A stretch of 64,000 bases of DNA from CAVRQM01 sp963822705 (lineage in GTDB: Bacteria; Pseudomonadota; Alphaproteobacteria; Acetobacterales; Acetobacteraceae): positions 310,001 to 374,000 of the forward strand of contig CAWGIX010000006.1 of assembly GCA_963822705.1 (NCBI GenBank), given 5' to 3'. This document shows, piece by piece, positions 47,001-56,080 of the stretch. The notes under the pieces were generated by a model, which worked only from the letters and a program-made list of their open reading frames with translations, had not been told where the DNA came from and searched no databases. Each line of letters opens with the position of its first letter. Within the stretch, counting starts at the first letter, position 1. A program made the position numbers and the translations under genes.

Positions 47001-47987
47001 ATGGCGGGGACTGGCCAGCGCGAGCCGCCGCTGCCGGTACCGGCCGTTGGAGGCTTGCGGCTGTTGGGCCTCAATGTCGCGGATTCGCGGAATCTAGGCG
47101 TTCTCGGTTTGGTTATCGTTGCCCTGGCAATCCCGCTGTTCAGCGGCAACTACGTACTCGAGATCCTTACCAACGCTTGGCTATACGTCGTGCTGTGCCT
47201 GGGGCTGAACGTCGTCGTGGGCTATGCCGGCCTGCTCGATCTCGGCTACGCCGCGTTCTTTGCAGTGGGAGCCTATGCCACGGGCATCCTGACGGCGCGT
47301 TTTGGCATCGATTTCTGGCTGACCATTCCCGCGGCAGTCCTCTGTGCGGCGGTCGCCGGCATCATCGTTGGCGCGCCGACCTTGCGGCTGCGCAGCGACT
47401 ATCTGGCGATCGTCACTCTGGGTTTTGGCGAGATGGTGCGTATCACCGCGAGAAACCTCTCGATCACCGGCGGCGCCAGCGGGTTGGTCGGGATCAATCG
47501 TCCGCACCTGTTCGGTTGGAGGCTCGAACAGATCGGCCAGTTCTATTACGTGTTCCTGCTGCTGGCAGCGCTCGCCTGGATTGCCAGCGCGCGGCTGGAA
47601 CGATCGCGGATCGGCCGAGCCTGGAAATACGTCCGCTTCGACGAGGACGCCGCGGAGGCCATGGGCATCGACCGCGTCTCGGTCAAGCTCTACGCCTACA
47701 TAACCGGTGCCATTTTTGCTGCCATAGCCGGGTGCTTCTACGCGGCAAAGATGACGGCGATCTCCCCCGAAACCTTCAGTTTTACGCAATCGGTGCTGAT
47801 CCTCCTGGGGGTCGTGCTCGGCGGCATGGGCAAGATTCCGGGGGTAGCGCTCGGCGCCATGGTGCTGGCGCTGTTTCCGGAGATCTTTCGCGACCTCGGC
47901 TCCATGCGGATGCTGGTATTCGCGTTGGCCCTCCTGCTGATCATGCTGTTCCGTCCGCACGGCATCTGGCCGGACCGACGCGCGTGA
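47001..47987 (+). CDS. livM: Branched-chain-type ABC transporter permease LivM
   Basis: A 328-residue permease partner of LivH. An N-terminal cytoplasmic stretch of ~30 residues precedes multiple transmembrane helices, with NVVVGYAGLLDLGYAAFFAVGAY, the EAA-like loop FDEDAAEAMGIDRVSVKLYAY and MGKIPGVALGAMVLALFPEIF. The ATG at 47001 lies three bases after livH. Its stop overlaps the GTG start of livG (GTGA). Confidence 0.94.
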   Translation: MAGTGQREPPLPVPAVGGLRLLGLNVADSRNLGVLGLVIVALAIPLFSGNYVLEILTNAWLYVVLCLGLNVVVGYAGLLDLGYAAFFAVGAYATGILTARFGIDFWLTIPAAVLCAAVAGIIVGAPTLRLRSDYLAIVTLGFGEMVRITARNLSITGGASGLVGINRPHLFGWRLEQIGQFYYVFLLLAALAWIASARLERSRIGRAWKYVRFDEDAAEAMGIDRVSVKLYAYITGAIFAAIAGCFYAAKMTAISPETFSFTQSVLILLGVVLGGMGKIPGVALGAMVLALFPEIFRDLGSMRMLVFALALLLIMLFRPHGIWPDRRA

Positions 47988-48757
47988 CCGCGACTTCCCT
48001 GCTCGAAGTGCGCGACCTCGACTTGCGCTTCGGCGGACTGCAGGTTCTTCACGGGCTGAGTTTTGCAGTGCCACAAGGCTCGATCAGCAGCCTGATCGGT
48101 CCGAACGGTGCCGGCAAGACGTCGGTCTTCAACTGCCTGACCGGCTTCTATCGGCCGAACAGCGGCTCGATCACGTTTCTGGGCCGCACCATCCGCGGCC
48201 GGCGGCCGCACCGGATCAGCCGTATGGGACTCGCCCGCACGTTTCAGAACCTGCGGCTGTTCCGTGAAATGACGGTGCTGGAGAACGTCATGTCGGGCCT
48301 GCACTGCAGGACGCGATCCGGCCTGCTGTCGGCAATTCTCGGCCTGAGGCTGCACCGGCGTGAGGAAGCCGCGATCCGCGAGGCGAGCGAGCGGTGGCTG
48401 GAGTTCGTCGGCGTGGCGCAACACCGCGACCGCGCGGCGGGCAACCTGGCCTATGGCGACCAGCGGCGGGTCGAGTGGGCGAGGGCCTTGGCCATGCAAC
48501 CCAAACTTCTGCTGCTGGACGAGCCGGCCGCCGGGCTCAATCACGACGAAAAGGCCAGGCTCATGGTCCTGATTCGCCGCGTGCGCGACGAACTCGGCGT
48601 CACTATACTGCTGATAGAGCACGACATGGGCTTGGTGATGCAGGTGTCCGAGCAGGTCACCGTGCTCGATCACGGTCAGAAAATCGCCGAAGGACCGGTC
48701 GGCCTGGTGCAAAACGATCCGAAGGTGATCGAAGCCTATCTCGGGCGGGACGACTAG
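47984..48757 (+). CDS. livG: Branched-chain-type ABC transporter ATP-binding protein LivG
   Basis: A 257-residue ABC ATPase. Walker A is GPNGAGKT (residues ~39-46), the Q-loop region is ARTFQNLRLF, and Walker B is LLLLDEPAAGLN. The signature region reads LAYGDQRRVEWARAL, the LivG-type variant of LSGGQ. The H-loop is LIEHDMG. GTG at 47984 overlaps the livM stop. It energises uptake through LivHM together with LivF. Confidence 0.95.
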   Translation: MTATSLLEVRDLDLRFGGLQVLHGLSFAVPQGSISSLIGPNGAGKTSVFNCLTGFYRPNSGSITFLGRTIRGRRPHRISRMGLARTFQNLRLFREMTVLENVMSGLHCRTRSGLLSAILGLRLHRREEAAIREASERWLEFVGVAQHRDRAAGNLAYGDQRRVEWARALAMQPKLLLLDEPAAGLNHDEKARLMVLIRRVRDELGVTILLIEHDMGLVMQVSEQVTVLDHGQKIAEGPVGLVQNDPKVIEAYLGRDD

Positions 48758-48762
48758 GCCGC

Positions 48763-49479
48763 ATGGCCGAGTTCGTTCTGTGCATGGAAGATGTCAACAC
48801 ATTCTACGGCCACGTCCACGCTTTGCGCGGAGTGAGTCTCTCGGTGCCTGCCGGAAAGGTCGTGACGCTGCTGGGCGCCAATGGGGCCGGAAAAAGCACC
48901 ACCTTGCGGACCATCTCCGGACTCGTGGGCTGCGCCTCCGGCCGGATCGAGTTCATGGGCGACGACATCACCCGCGTGCCGGCCCACCATTTGGCGCGCC
49001 GCGGGCTGATCCACGTCCCGGAGGGGCGCCGGATTTTCAAGGGCATGACGGTGCGCGAGAATCTGGAACTCGGCTCATTCACGTTGGCAGAGGACGCCGA
49101 GCGCCGGCGTCGGCTCGCGCACGTCTTTGAGCTGTTCCCGGTGCTGAGCGAGCGGCAGCATCGGGATTCGACTTATCTGTCCGGTGGTGAGCAGCAGATG
49201 CTGGCGATCGGCAGGGCGCTCATGGCAGCACCAAAGCTGCTGTTGCTGGACGAGCCGTCGATGGGCCTGGCCCCGCGGCTAGTGCGGGACATCATGCATA
49301 TCATCGAGCGGCTGAATCAGGCCGGAACAACAATTTTGCTGGTGGAGCAGAATGCCCGGGTGGCGCTGAAGCTAGCTCATCGGGGCTACGTGCTGGAGAC
49401 CGGGCGGGTGATCGTCGAGGGCGACGCCGCGCAATTGCAGAACGACGAAAAGGTGGTGCGCGCCTATCTGGGGGGCTGA
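48763..49479 (+). CDS. livF: Branched-chain-type ABC transporter ATP-binding protein LivF
   Basis: A 238-residue ABC ATPase, the second of the Liv pair. Walker A GANGAGKS, the LivF-typical HVPEGRRIFKGMTVRENLELG, signature YLSGGEQQMLAIGRAL, Walker B LLLLDEPSMGLAP and H-loop LVEQNAR are all intact. It starts five bases after livG and is the last gene of the importer operon, followed by a small terminator-like hairpin. Confidence 0.95.
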   Translation: MAEFVLCMEDVNTFYGHVHALRGVSLSVPAGKVVTLLGANGAGKSTTLRTISGLVGCASGRIEFMGDDITRVPAHHLARRGLIHVPEGRRIFKGMTVRENLELGSFTLAEDAERRRRLAHVFELFPVLSERQHRDSTYLSGGEQQMLAIGRALMAAPKLLLLDEPSMGLAPRLVRDIMHIIERLNQAGTTILLVEQNARVALKLAHRGYVLETGRVIVEGDAAQLQNDEKVVRAYLGG

Positions 49480-49494
49480 ACGCATGGACCCGGC

Positions 49495-49513
49495 CTGCGC
49501 CACGCGCAGCTTT
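49495..49513 (+). terminator. Probable terminator after livF
   Basis: CTGCGC and GCGCAG form a perfect 6-bp stem with a 3-base loop (CAC), 16 bp past the livF stop, followed by CTTTAAG. The short T-run after a GC stem fits a weak intrinsic terminator for the liv operon. Confidence 0.45.
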
Positions 49514-49574
49514 AAGACTATGGTCATACGAACGCGCTATCGTCACGGCGGGATCAACATGTGAGCGGCACTTC

Positions 49575-49832
49575 GTGCTTGATCAGACGTCCTCCGTTTC
49601 CGGCAGGGGCTTGGAAGCGATCAGGCAGAGTCTCGACGATTGCGGCACCACGGCCGAGTTTCGTCCCAGTGTCAAAGATCACTACACCCATCTGCTGAGG
49701 CTTTCGGAGGGCCTGAAAAGGCTGGGGATGGATGAGGCCACCATCGACGAGCATGTGATCGGCATTTTCGAACAATACAGAGCCCAACTGCTGCGCAGCG
49801 TTACTGAGTTCCTGCATCGGTCTCCGGCATAG
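49575..49832 (+). CDS. Small hypothetical protein upstream of the diguanylate cyclase
   Basis: An 85-residue acidic, helical protein that I do not recognise (LEAIRQSLDDCGTTAEFRPS, HYTHLLRLSEGLKRLGMDEATIDEH). No signal peptide or membrane segment is seen. It ends 13 bp before the GAF-GGDEF gene on the same strand, so the two are probably cotranscribed and this could be a small regulator of it. GTG start at 49575; no better start is visible. Confidence 0.55.
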   Translation: MLDQTSSVSGRGLEAIRQSLDDCGTTAEFRPSVKDHYTHLLRLSEGLKRLGMDEATIDEHVIGIFEQYRAQLLRSVTEFLHRSPA

Positions 49833-49845
49833 CAGGCGGCGTTTG

Positions 49846-50850
49846 ATGCTCGATTGCACAAGCCGGGAGGAAGAGCGTCTCAGGGCCCTCTATGCTCTGC
49901 AAGTCCTGGACACCGAACCTGAGGAGGCGTTCGAGCGCATAACGCGCCTGGCCAAGACCGTGCTGCAGGTTCCCATGGTGATGGTCTCCCTGGTTGATCG
50001 GGACCGACAATGGTTCAAGTCTCGCCAGGGGCTGGAGGCCTCTGAAACCCCTCGGGATATTTCCTTCTGCACGCGCGCCATCGAGCAGGACGCGCCGATG
50101 ATTGTTCCCGATGCGCGGCTCGACCCGCGTTTCGCGGATAATCCGCTGGTGACCGGAAACCCGTGGATCCGCTATTACATCGGGGTTCCGCTGACGAACC
50201 GCGACGGCCTCAATCTCGGTGCGCTCTGTTGCGTCGACACCAAGCCGCGGGAGCTTTCGGCGGACCAAGTGGCAATTCTTCAGGACCTCGCGCGTCTGGT
50301 CGTCGACGAGCTTGAGCTTCGCTTGCTCGCCACCGCCGACAGCCTCACCGGGTCGATGTCCAGACGCGCCTTCCTCGAAGTCGCGCGGCGGGACGTTCTC
50401 CTGGCCCGGCGGCACAACCGCCCTCTCACCTGCGTGATGATCGATGCCGATCATTTCAAGGCCGTGAACGACACCTATGGTCATGCAACCGGAGATCGGG
50501 TTCTGCAGCGCGTTGTTACGGTCTGCCGGTCACAGCTGCGCAGTTCGGACTATATCGGGCGCCTCGGGGGCGAGGAGTTTGCTCTGGTGCTTCGCGAAAC
50601 ATACACCGACGCCGGAGTAATGGTGGCCGACCGGCTGCGCGAACTGATCAGCGAAGAGGTTTTTGCGGCCGATTCCGGACCGTTCCGCATAACCGTCAGC
50701 TCAGGCGTGGCAGGCCTCGACGGGAACACCGGCGGATTTGAGGAACTGCTTGGACTAGCCGACGCGGCCCTTTATCAGGCCAAAGCCGCGGGGAGAAACC
50801 GGACGGTGCTGCACCACCAGCCACACGGGGCCACAGCCTCGGCGGGCTGA
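49846..50850 (+). CDS. GAF-GGDEF diguanylate cyclase
   Basis: A 334-residue soluble signalling protein. An N-terminal GAF domain (residues ~20-160; PMVMVSLVDRDRQWFKSRQGL, DISFCTRAIEQDAPMIVPDARLD) is linked to a GGDEF domain (~170-325). The active loop is GGEEF with the preceding DADHFKAVNDTYGH metal and substrate site. A complete RxxD inhibitory site (RSSD) sits five residues before GGEEF, so cyclic-di-GMP feedback is expected. It should make c-di-GMP in response to a cytoplasmic cue read by GAF. ATG at 49846 is preferred over the adjacent TTG at 49843. Confidence 0.92.
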   Translation: MLDCTSREEERLRALYALQVLDTEPEEAFERITRLAKTVLQVPMVMVSLVDRDRQWFKSRQGLEASETPRDISFCTRAIEQDAPMIVPDARLDPRFADNPLVTGNPWIRYYIGVPLTNRDGLNLGALCCVDTKPRELSADQVAILQDLARLVVDELELRLLATADSLTGSMSRRAFLEVARRDVLLARRHNRPLTCVMIDADHFKAVNDTYGHATGDRVLQRVVTVCRSQLRSSDYIGRLGGEEFALVLRETYTDAGVMVADRLRELISEEVFAADSGPFRITVSSGVAGLDGNTGGFEELLGLADAALYQAKAAGRNRTVLHHQPHGATASAG

Positions 50851-50998
50851 CGGCGCCACACCCAGAACGATCCTGGAGCGCGGCCGCGCTGCCGCCCGGC
50901 ATGGCCTACCCTCGGGCGATCGGCGATGCTGGGCTTGACGTGCCCGTGATCCGGGCAACAGCCTGTTGGCCACATCACCGCGCCGAACAGGTCCTGCC

Positions 50999-51769
50999 AT
51001 GATCGAGCCCTACCCGACCGAGCACCGCCCTTCCCACATCCCGCCGGACGAGTGGGCGCTGCGCGTGCGCCTGGCCGCGTGCTATCGCGTAGTCGATATG
51101 ATCGGCTGGAGCGAGGTGATCATGAACCACATTTCCCTGCGCGTGCCGGGGCCGGAACACCATTTCCTCATCAATCCGTACGGCTTGCTCTACGAAGAAA
51201 TCACCGCGTCCAACCTGCTGAAGATCGACAGCGAAGGCCAAAAAATCGGCGGCGGCGACTACCCGTTCAACCCGGCGGGATTCGTCATTCACTCGGCCAT
51301 CCACATGGCGCGCGACGACGCCCACGCCATCATGCACACCCACACCACCGCCGGGACCGCGGTGGCCACCAAGCATCACGGTCTGCGCCACGACAGTTTT
51401 TACGCGGTGCAACTCTATGGCCGCGTGGCCTACCACGATTACGAAGGTCTGTCCGTGCACCTGGATGAGCAGGAGCGGCTGGTGGCGAGCCTGGGCGACA
51501 AGCCCGCCATGATCATGCGCAACCACGGGCTGCTGACCGTTGGCCGCACGCTGGCCCACGCATTTTGGCAGATGTGGCGCCTGCAGCGTGCCTGCGAGGC
51601 GCAGGTGATGACCGATGCCATGCAGGGCGAGAACACCCCCGTCCCTCGCGAACTGGCCTTGCGCAACGTGGAGGATGCCGATGGCTACAGCCGCGGCGAC
51701 GTGGAGAACAAGATGCTGGACGCGCTGGCTCGACGAGCCGCTCGCCGGGACCCGTCATACGCCAGCTGA
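50999..51769 (+). CDS. Class II aldolase/adducin domain protein
   Basis: A 256-residue class II aldolase-fold protein. Metal-binding histidines appear in MHTHTTAGTAVA, with a third probable ligand in MRNHGLLTVG. MNHISLRVPGPEHHFLINPYGL carries the phosphate/carbonyl-binding region of the family. The catalytic acid of L-fuculose-phosphate aldolases is not obvious, so it may be an adducin-like or uncharacterised aldolase; such genes are often found with amino acid or sugar catabolism. The 148-bp gap before it contains a 14-base palindrome (50877-50890) and nothing else clear. Confidence 0.88.
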   Translation: MIEPYPTEHRPSHIPPDEWALRVRLAACYRVVDMIGWSEVIMNHISLRVPGPEHHFLINPYGLLYEEITASNLLKIDSEGQKIGGGDYPFNPAGFVIHSAIHMARDDAHAIMHTHTTAGTAVATKHHGLRHDSFYAVQLYGRVAYHDYEGLSVHLDEQERLVASLGDKPAMIMRNHGLLTVGRTLAHAFWQMWRLQRACEAQVMTDAMQGENTPVPRELALRNVEDADGYSRGDVENKMLDALARRAARRDPSYAS

Positions 51770-51790
51770 ACCCTGAGCGGATTGGCCGGC

Positions 51791-52868
51791 ATGCAGCGCG
51801 TTTCCGTTCCGCATCACGATCTGGCGCGCACCCTGTTCACGGTTTTGGTCCTCGGCGTGCTGATCCTGTGCTCGGTCTACGTCGTGCGGCCGTTCCTGCC
51901 GGCGACTGTGTGGGCGATCACCATCGTGGTTGCTACCTGGCCGCTGCTGCTGTGGGTCCAGGCGGCGCTGTGGCATAGCCGCGCCCTCGCCGTGGTTGTG
52001 ATGACGCTGGTTATCCTGCTGGTGTTCGTGGCACCGTTCTGGTTGGCCACCGCAACCATTCTGCGGCATTCCGACCAGTTGATGGGTCTGGCGCAAGCCG
52101 CGATGGCGTTCCGGATTCCCGCCGCGCCGCACTGGCTCCAGGACTTGCCGCTGATCGGCCCGAGCATCGCCGGGTTCTGGACCCAGGTCGAGAACAGCGG
52201 CCTGTCGGATCTGATCCCCGTGATCGCTCCTTATGGCAGGCAACTGACGCAGTGGTTCGTGGGGCTCATCGGCAGTTTCGGTCTGCTGGTGGTGCAGTTC
52301 CTGCTGACCTTGGCAATCGCCGCCATCATCCACGCCAATGGCGAGGCCGCGGCGCGGTTTGTCGAGCGGATTGCGCATCGGCTCGCTGGCGCTCGCGGGC
52401 AGCAGATGACCGTGCTGGCGGGCCGCGCCGTCCGCGCGGTCGCCGTTGGCGTGATGGTAACGGCTTTGGTCGAAATCGACCCTCGGCGGCATCGGCCTGG
52501 CACTGGCCGGCGTTCCGCTGGCCAGCGTGCTTACCGCGGTGATGTTCGTCTTCTGCCTGGCCCAGGCGGGACCGGGGGTCGTGCTGATCCCGGCGGTGAT
52601 CTGGATGTATGTGTTTCAGAATCCGTGGCTGGCGACATTGCTGCTGGTGATTTCGGTCGTGGCGATCACCATCGACAATATTTTGCGTCCGTTCCTGATC
52701 CGCAAGGAAGCCGACTTGCCGATGCTGCTGGTGCTGGCCGGCGTCATCGGTGGTCTGGCCGCATTCGGGCTGGTCGGCATTTTCGTAGGGCCGGCCGTGC
52801 TGGCGGTCAGTTACACTCTGCTGCAAGCCTGGATCGCAGAGGACGAAGCAGCCATCGGACCAGAGTAG
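51791..52868 (+). CDS. AI-2E family transporter, frameshifted near 52484
   Basis: Polytopic membrane protein of the PerM/YdiK (AI-2E) superfamily, about 359 residues after correction. Helices are spaced along the length (LFTVLVLGVLILCSVYVV, ALAVVVMTLVILLVFVAPFWL, GLIGSFGLLVVQFLLTLAIAA). The C-terminal half carries LGGIGLALAGVPLASVLTAV and NILRPFLIRKEADLP, family signatures. The frame breaks at the CCC run ~52483-52485; removing one C joins VEID to LGGIGLALAG. Substrates of the family range from Na+/H+ exchange to unknown; autoinducer-2 export is not implied. Confidence 0.87.
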
Positions 52869-52984
52869 TTCAGCACCGTTTACGTTGACACCGGACCCTG
52901 CCGGTAGCATCGTCGCCACCGGTCGGCACGGCCAGCGTGTCGGTGAACAGCGTGCGGAAAACGGCGCGCAAGGGAGAAGAAAAC

Positions 52985-54049
52985 GTGGGCCGCCATCGTT
53001 GTCTGTGCATCGGCGCCGTAGTCGCGATAACGTGCTGGACCGGCTACGCCTCGCCAGTTAGGGCTGAGCAGACCAAGCGCTACGTGATCTATCTCTCAAA
53101 TAATTTCGTCGGCAATGACTGGCGACAGCAGATGCTCCGCAGCGCCGAGGTGGCAGCCCACAAGCCGCCGCTCGCCGACCGCGTCGACCTGAAGGTGAAC
53201 AACGTCGAGACGACGACCCAGGCACAGATCAACTCGCTCAACAACATCATCCGTGAGAAACCGGATGCGATTATCGTCGACGCGGGCTCGGGCGACGCGC
53301 TGAACCCGACCATCGAAAAGGCCTGCGCGGCCGGCATCGTGGTGGTCAGTTTCGATCAGGTCGTCACCGCCGACTGCGCCTACAAGCTCCAGTCGAATTT
53401 CAATTCGATGGGCACCAATCAGGCCGCCTGGATGGTGGCTGCACTGGGCGGCAAGGGCAAGGTGCTGATCGACCGCGGTCTGGCGGGCGCGCCGGTGGCC
53501 GAGCGGTTCGTGCATCTGTTCGAGGACGGTTTGAAGCAGAGTCCGGGCATCGAGATCGTCGGCTACTACAACGGCAATTACGCACTCGGACCGGAGCAGG
53601 CCGGGGTCGCCAATCTTCTGGCCGCCAATCCGGAAGTGGACGGGATTTTGACTCAGGCCTATGGCACCGGTGCCATGAAGGCGCTGCAGGATGCGGGTCG
53701 CAAGATGGTGCCGATCGTCGCGGCCGCCTTCAACGGAACGGCGGTGGCCTGCCTGCAGACGCCAGGGGCCAAATGCGTCCTTGGCGCCAATCCGCCGTAT
53801 CTGTCCGCCGAAGCAATGCGGCTCGCGGTCGACGTATTGGACGGCAAGAAACCTGCCTCCAACAGCGTATTGCTGGACAACCCGTTGCTGACGAATGACC
53901 CGGTGCAGGGAAAATACCTGCCCGGAACGAAGATCGCGACGCTCGAACTCGGCCAGAGCGCATTTCCCGACCTGCCGCCAGGCCTGTCGCTGCCGATCTC
54001 ACCGGACTGGGTGACCATCACGGCGGCGGAGGCGGCCGGGACCAAATAG
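52985..54049 (+). CDS. Orphan sugar-type ABC substrate-binding protein (Peripla_BP_4)
   Basis: A 354-residue periplasmic binding protein. The signal peptide (CLCIGAVVAITCWTGYASPVRA-type) ends near residue 24. The mature part shows YVIYLSNNFVGNDWRQQMLRSAE, INSLNNIIREKPDAIIVDAGSG and VVSFDQVVTADC, typical of ribose/galactose-type binders. GTG at 52985 is preferred because GGGAGAAGA stands just before it and the signal peptide then starts properly; the frame is open to GTG 52937. No permease or ATPase accompanies it. It may work with a transporter elsewhere or serve as a sensor ligand protein. Confidence 0.86.
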   Translation: MGRHRCLCIGAVVAITCWTGYASPVRAEQTKRYVIYLSNNFVGNDWRQQMLRSAEVAAHKPPLADRVDLKVNNVETTTQAQINSLNNIIREKPDAIIVDAGSGDALNPTIEKACAAGIVVVSFDQVVTADCAYKLQSNFNSMGTNQAAWMVAALGGKGKVLIDRGLAGAPVAERFVHLFEDGLKQSPGIEIVGYYNGNYALGPEQAGVANLLAANPEVDGILTQAYGTGAMKALQDAGRKMVPIVAAAFNGTAVACLQTPGAKCVLGANPPYLSAEAMRLAVDVLDGKKPASNSVLLDNPLLTNDPVQGKYLPGTKIATLELGQSAFPDLPPGLSLPISPDWVTITAAEAAGTK

Positions 54050-54076
54050 CCGACCCGCAAGCGGCCCCATCATGCC

Positions 54077-55837
54077 TTACCCCGGTAGCTGGTGCAGCGC
54101 CCCCAGCACCGTGCCTTCGGTGAGAATCTGCGGCAGTACCACGGGCGCGCCCTGGCCGGCCGGGTACAGCACATAGAGCGGCACGCCGTCATGGCCGTTC
54201 CGGTGCAGGAACTCCGTGATCTGCGCATCCTGCCGCGTCCAGTCGCCGCGCATCAGCGTGACTCCGGCGGCGGCGAAAGCGGCGCGCACGGGGGTTCGGT
54301 CCAGCACCACGCGCTCGTTGACCAGGCAGGTGATGCACCACGCCGCCGTCATGTCGACGAACACCGGCCGATTCTGCGACCGCAGTTCGGCCAGCCGCAC
54401 CGTGGAAAACGGTTCCGTCCCCGCAGCGGCCAGCGCCTTTGCCGAGGAAGGCGCTGGCGCCAGCGTGGCCAGCAAAAAGCCGCCGCCCAAGAACGCGGCC
54501 AGCACCGAGGCCAGCGCCGCCGCCCGCCAGCCCGCGCCGGATTTCTCCCGCCGCTGCGCCCGGCCCAGCACCCACCCGGCAAAGCCGAGCAGCAGGGCGC
54601 CGCTGCCGGTTGCCAGCACGCCGTCCGACCCCGCTTCCTGCCCCACCACCCAGAGCAGCCAGACCGCCGCCCCGTACATCGGAAACGCCAACAGCTCCCG
54701 CAGAACGGTCATCCAGCCGCCCGGCCGCGGCAAAATCCGGGCGGCGCCCGGCAGCGTCGCAAGCAGGGCGTAGGGCGCGGCCAAGCCGAGGCCAAGTGCG
54801 GCAAAAATCGCCAGCGCGGTGGCGGGCGGGGCAGCCAGTCCCGCCGCCAGTGCCGTGCCCATGAACGGGGTCGTGCAGGGGGTCGCCACCAGCACGGCCA
54901 GGCCGCCGGTGGCGAAGCTGCCCAAAACTCCGCCGCGCGCCGCGAGCGACTGGCCGCGACCGGCCAAGCCTGGAATGTCGGCCTCGAATACGCCGGAAAA
55001 ATTCAGCCCGACGCAGAAAACCACCCAGGCCACGGCGGCGACGAACGCCGGATGGGCGAACTGGAACCCCCAGCCGGCCACCTCGCCCCCGGCCCGCAAC
55101 GCTAGCAGCGCCGCGCCGATGGCACAGAACGACAGCACCACGCCTGTGGTGTAGGCGGCGGCTTGCCGGCGCGCCGCACCCCGCGCCTGGGCCCCGAGCT
55201 TCGCCAGCCCGGCCGCCTTCATCGCCAGCACCGGAAACACGCAGGGCATCAGGTTCAGCAATACGCCGCCGAAAAAGGCCAGCAGCAGCGTCACAGCCAG
55301 CCCGGTTGCCGGAGCCGGACCCGGTTGGGCGGGCGCGCCGCCCGGAAACAGGCCCGCCTGCGGCCCCGGCGCCCCGGTCCCCGCCGGCAGGTCCAGCGAG
55401 AAATCCGCCTCTTCCGGGACGCAGATATTCGAGCAGGCCAGCCAGTTCGCGTGCAGTTTTATCGGCAGTCCGCCGGCGCCTCCGGTCAGTGTTACCGGCA
55501 GCAGCACCTCGCCGGTGTAGCCGTAGGTCACCAGCTGTCCCTCGGTCATGCGCTGCGCCGGGGGGAAATCGATCTCGCTTGGCCGCACTCCGGGCGGCAG
55601 CGACCAGTGCAGGTCCGGCGGCGCGCCGGCATCGCCCGGATCGCGGCCATAGGTGTGCCATCCCGGCGCCAGCCGCAGCCGCAGCCCGACCCGCAGCGGA
55701 TGCCCAGCCGCCACGCTGTCGCTTTCCGAAACCAGGGTGGCGACGCCGCGCCGGTCCGCGAAAGGCGCGCTTTCGGCAGCGTGGAGGGGCAAGCAGGGCG
55801 CCAAAGATGCCAGTGCGCCGAGAGCGAACAGCGCCAT
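54077..55837 (-). CDS. Thiol:disulfide interchange protein, DsbD/ScsB-like
   Basis: A 586-residue membrane reductase that moves electrons from cytoplasmic thioredoxin to the periplasm. After a signal peptide (MALFALGALASLAPCLPLHA) comes a periplasmic N-domain with the cysteine pair CSNIC. Eight transmembrane segments follow, with redox cysteines in NLMPCVFPVLAMK and VATPCTTPFMGT. The C-terminal thioredoxin domain has WCITC. All three redox pairs are present. The longer N-domain fits ScsB/CcdA-type proteins as well as DsbD. Starts at 55837 (ATG), 55843 (GTG) or 55897 (ATG) are possible; the first gives the cleanest signal peptide. It is divergent from the GH32 gene across 243 bp with no clear element. 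Confidence 0.9.
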   Translation of the reverse strand: MALFALGALASLAPCLPLHAAESAPFADRRGVATLVSESDSVAAGHPLRVGLRLRLAPGWHTYGRDPGDAGAPPDLHWSLPPGVRPSEIDFPPAQRMTEGQLVTYGYTGEVLLPVTLTGGAGGLPIKLHANWLACSNICVPEEADFSLDLPAGTGAPGPQAGLFPGGAPAQPGPAPATGLAVTLLLAFFGGVLLNLMPCVFPVLAMKAAGLAKLGAQARGAARRQAAAYTTGVVLSFCAIGAALLALRAGGEVAGWGFQFAHPAFVAAVAWVVFCVGLNFSGVFEADIPGLAGRGQSLAARGGVLGSFATGGLAVLVATPCTTPFMGTALAAGLAAPPATALAIFAALGLGLAAPYALLATLPGAARILPRPGGWMTVLRELLAFPMYGAAVWLLWVVGQEAGSDGVLATGSGALLLGFAGWVLGRAQRREKSGAGWRAAALASVLAAFLGGGFLLATLAPAPSSAKALAAAGTEPFSTVRLAELRSQNRPVFVDMTAAWCITCLVNERVVLDRTPVRAAFAAAGVTLMRGDWTRQDAQITEFLHRNGHDGVPLYVLYPAGQGAPVVLPQILTEGTVLGALHQLPG

Positions 55838-56080
55838 TCTCACGCCCCAAACCCGTTCAGGCCGCGGGCGCGCAGGTGGAGCAAGTCTGTGACCCATGAA
55901 AGGCAGCCTATCACGAAACCGAACCTGCGGCGCAAACCGCGGCACTTCGTCACGGGATCAGGATTCTTCATCGCGCAGGCGTGATGACCGGCTTGGATTG
56001 TCCGCGCGCAGAGCGGCGGGTACAGTGGCGTTAAAGGGGCGGCGGTCGCTTGGATAGAAACGTCCACGGAGGGATCGGGC

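Noticed and set aside
50877..50890. 14-base perfect palindrome AGCGCGGCCGCGCT after the diguanylate cyclase gene
   Set aside because: No loop and all GC-rich; expected by chance in this composition and not clearly a terminator or operator.
51791..52868. Autoinducer-2 exporter function for the AI-2E family protein
   Set aside because: The family name is historical; no lux or lsr genes are nearby and other members have different substrates.
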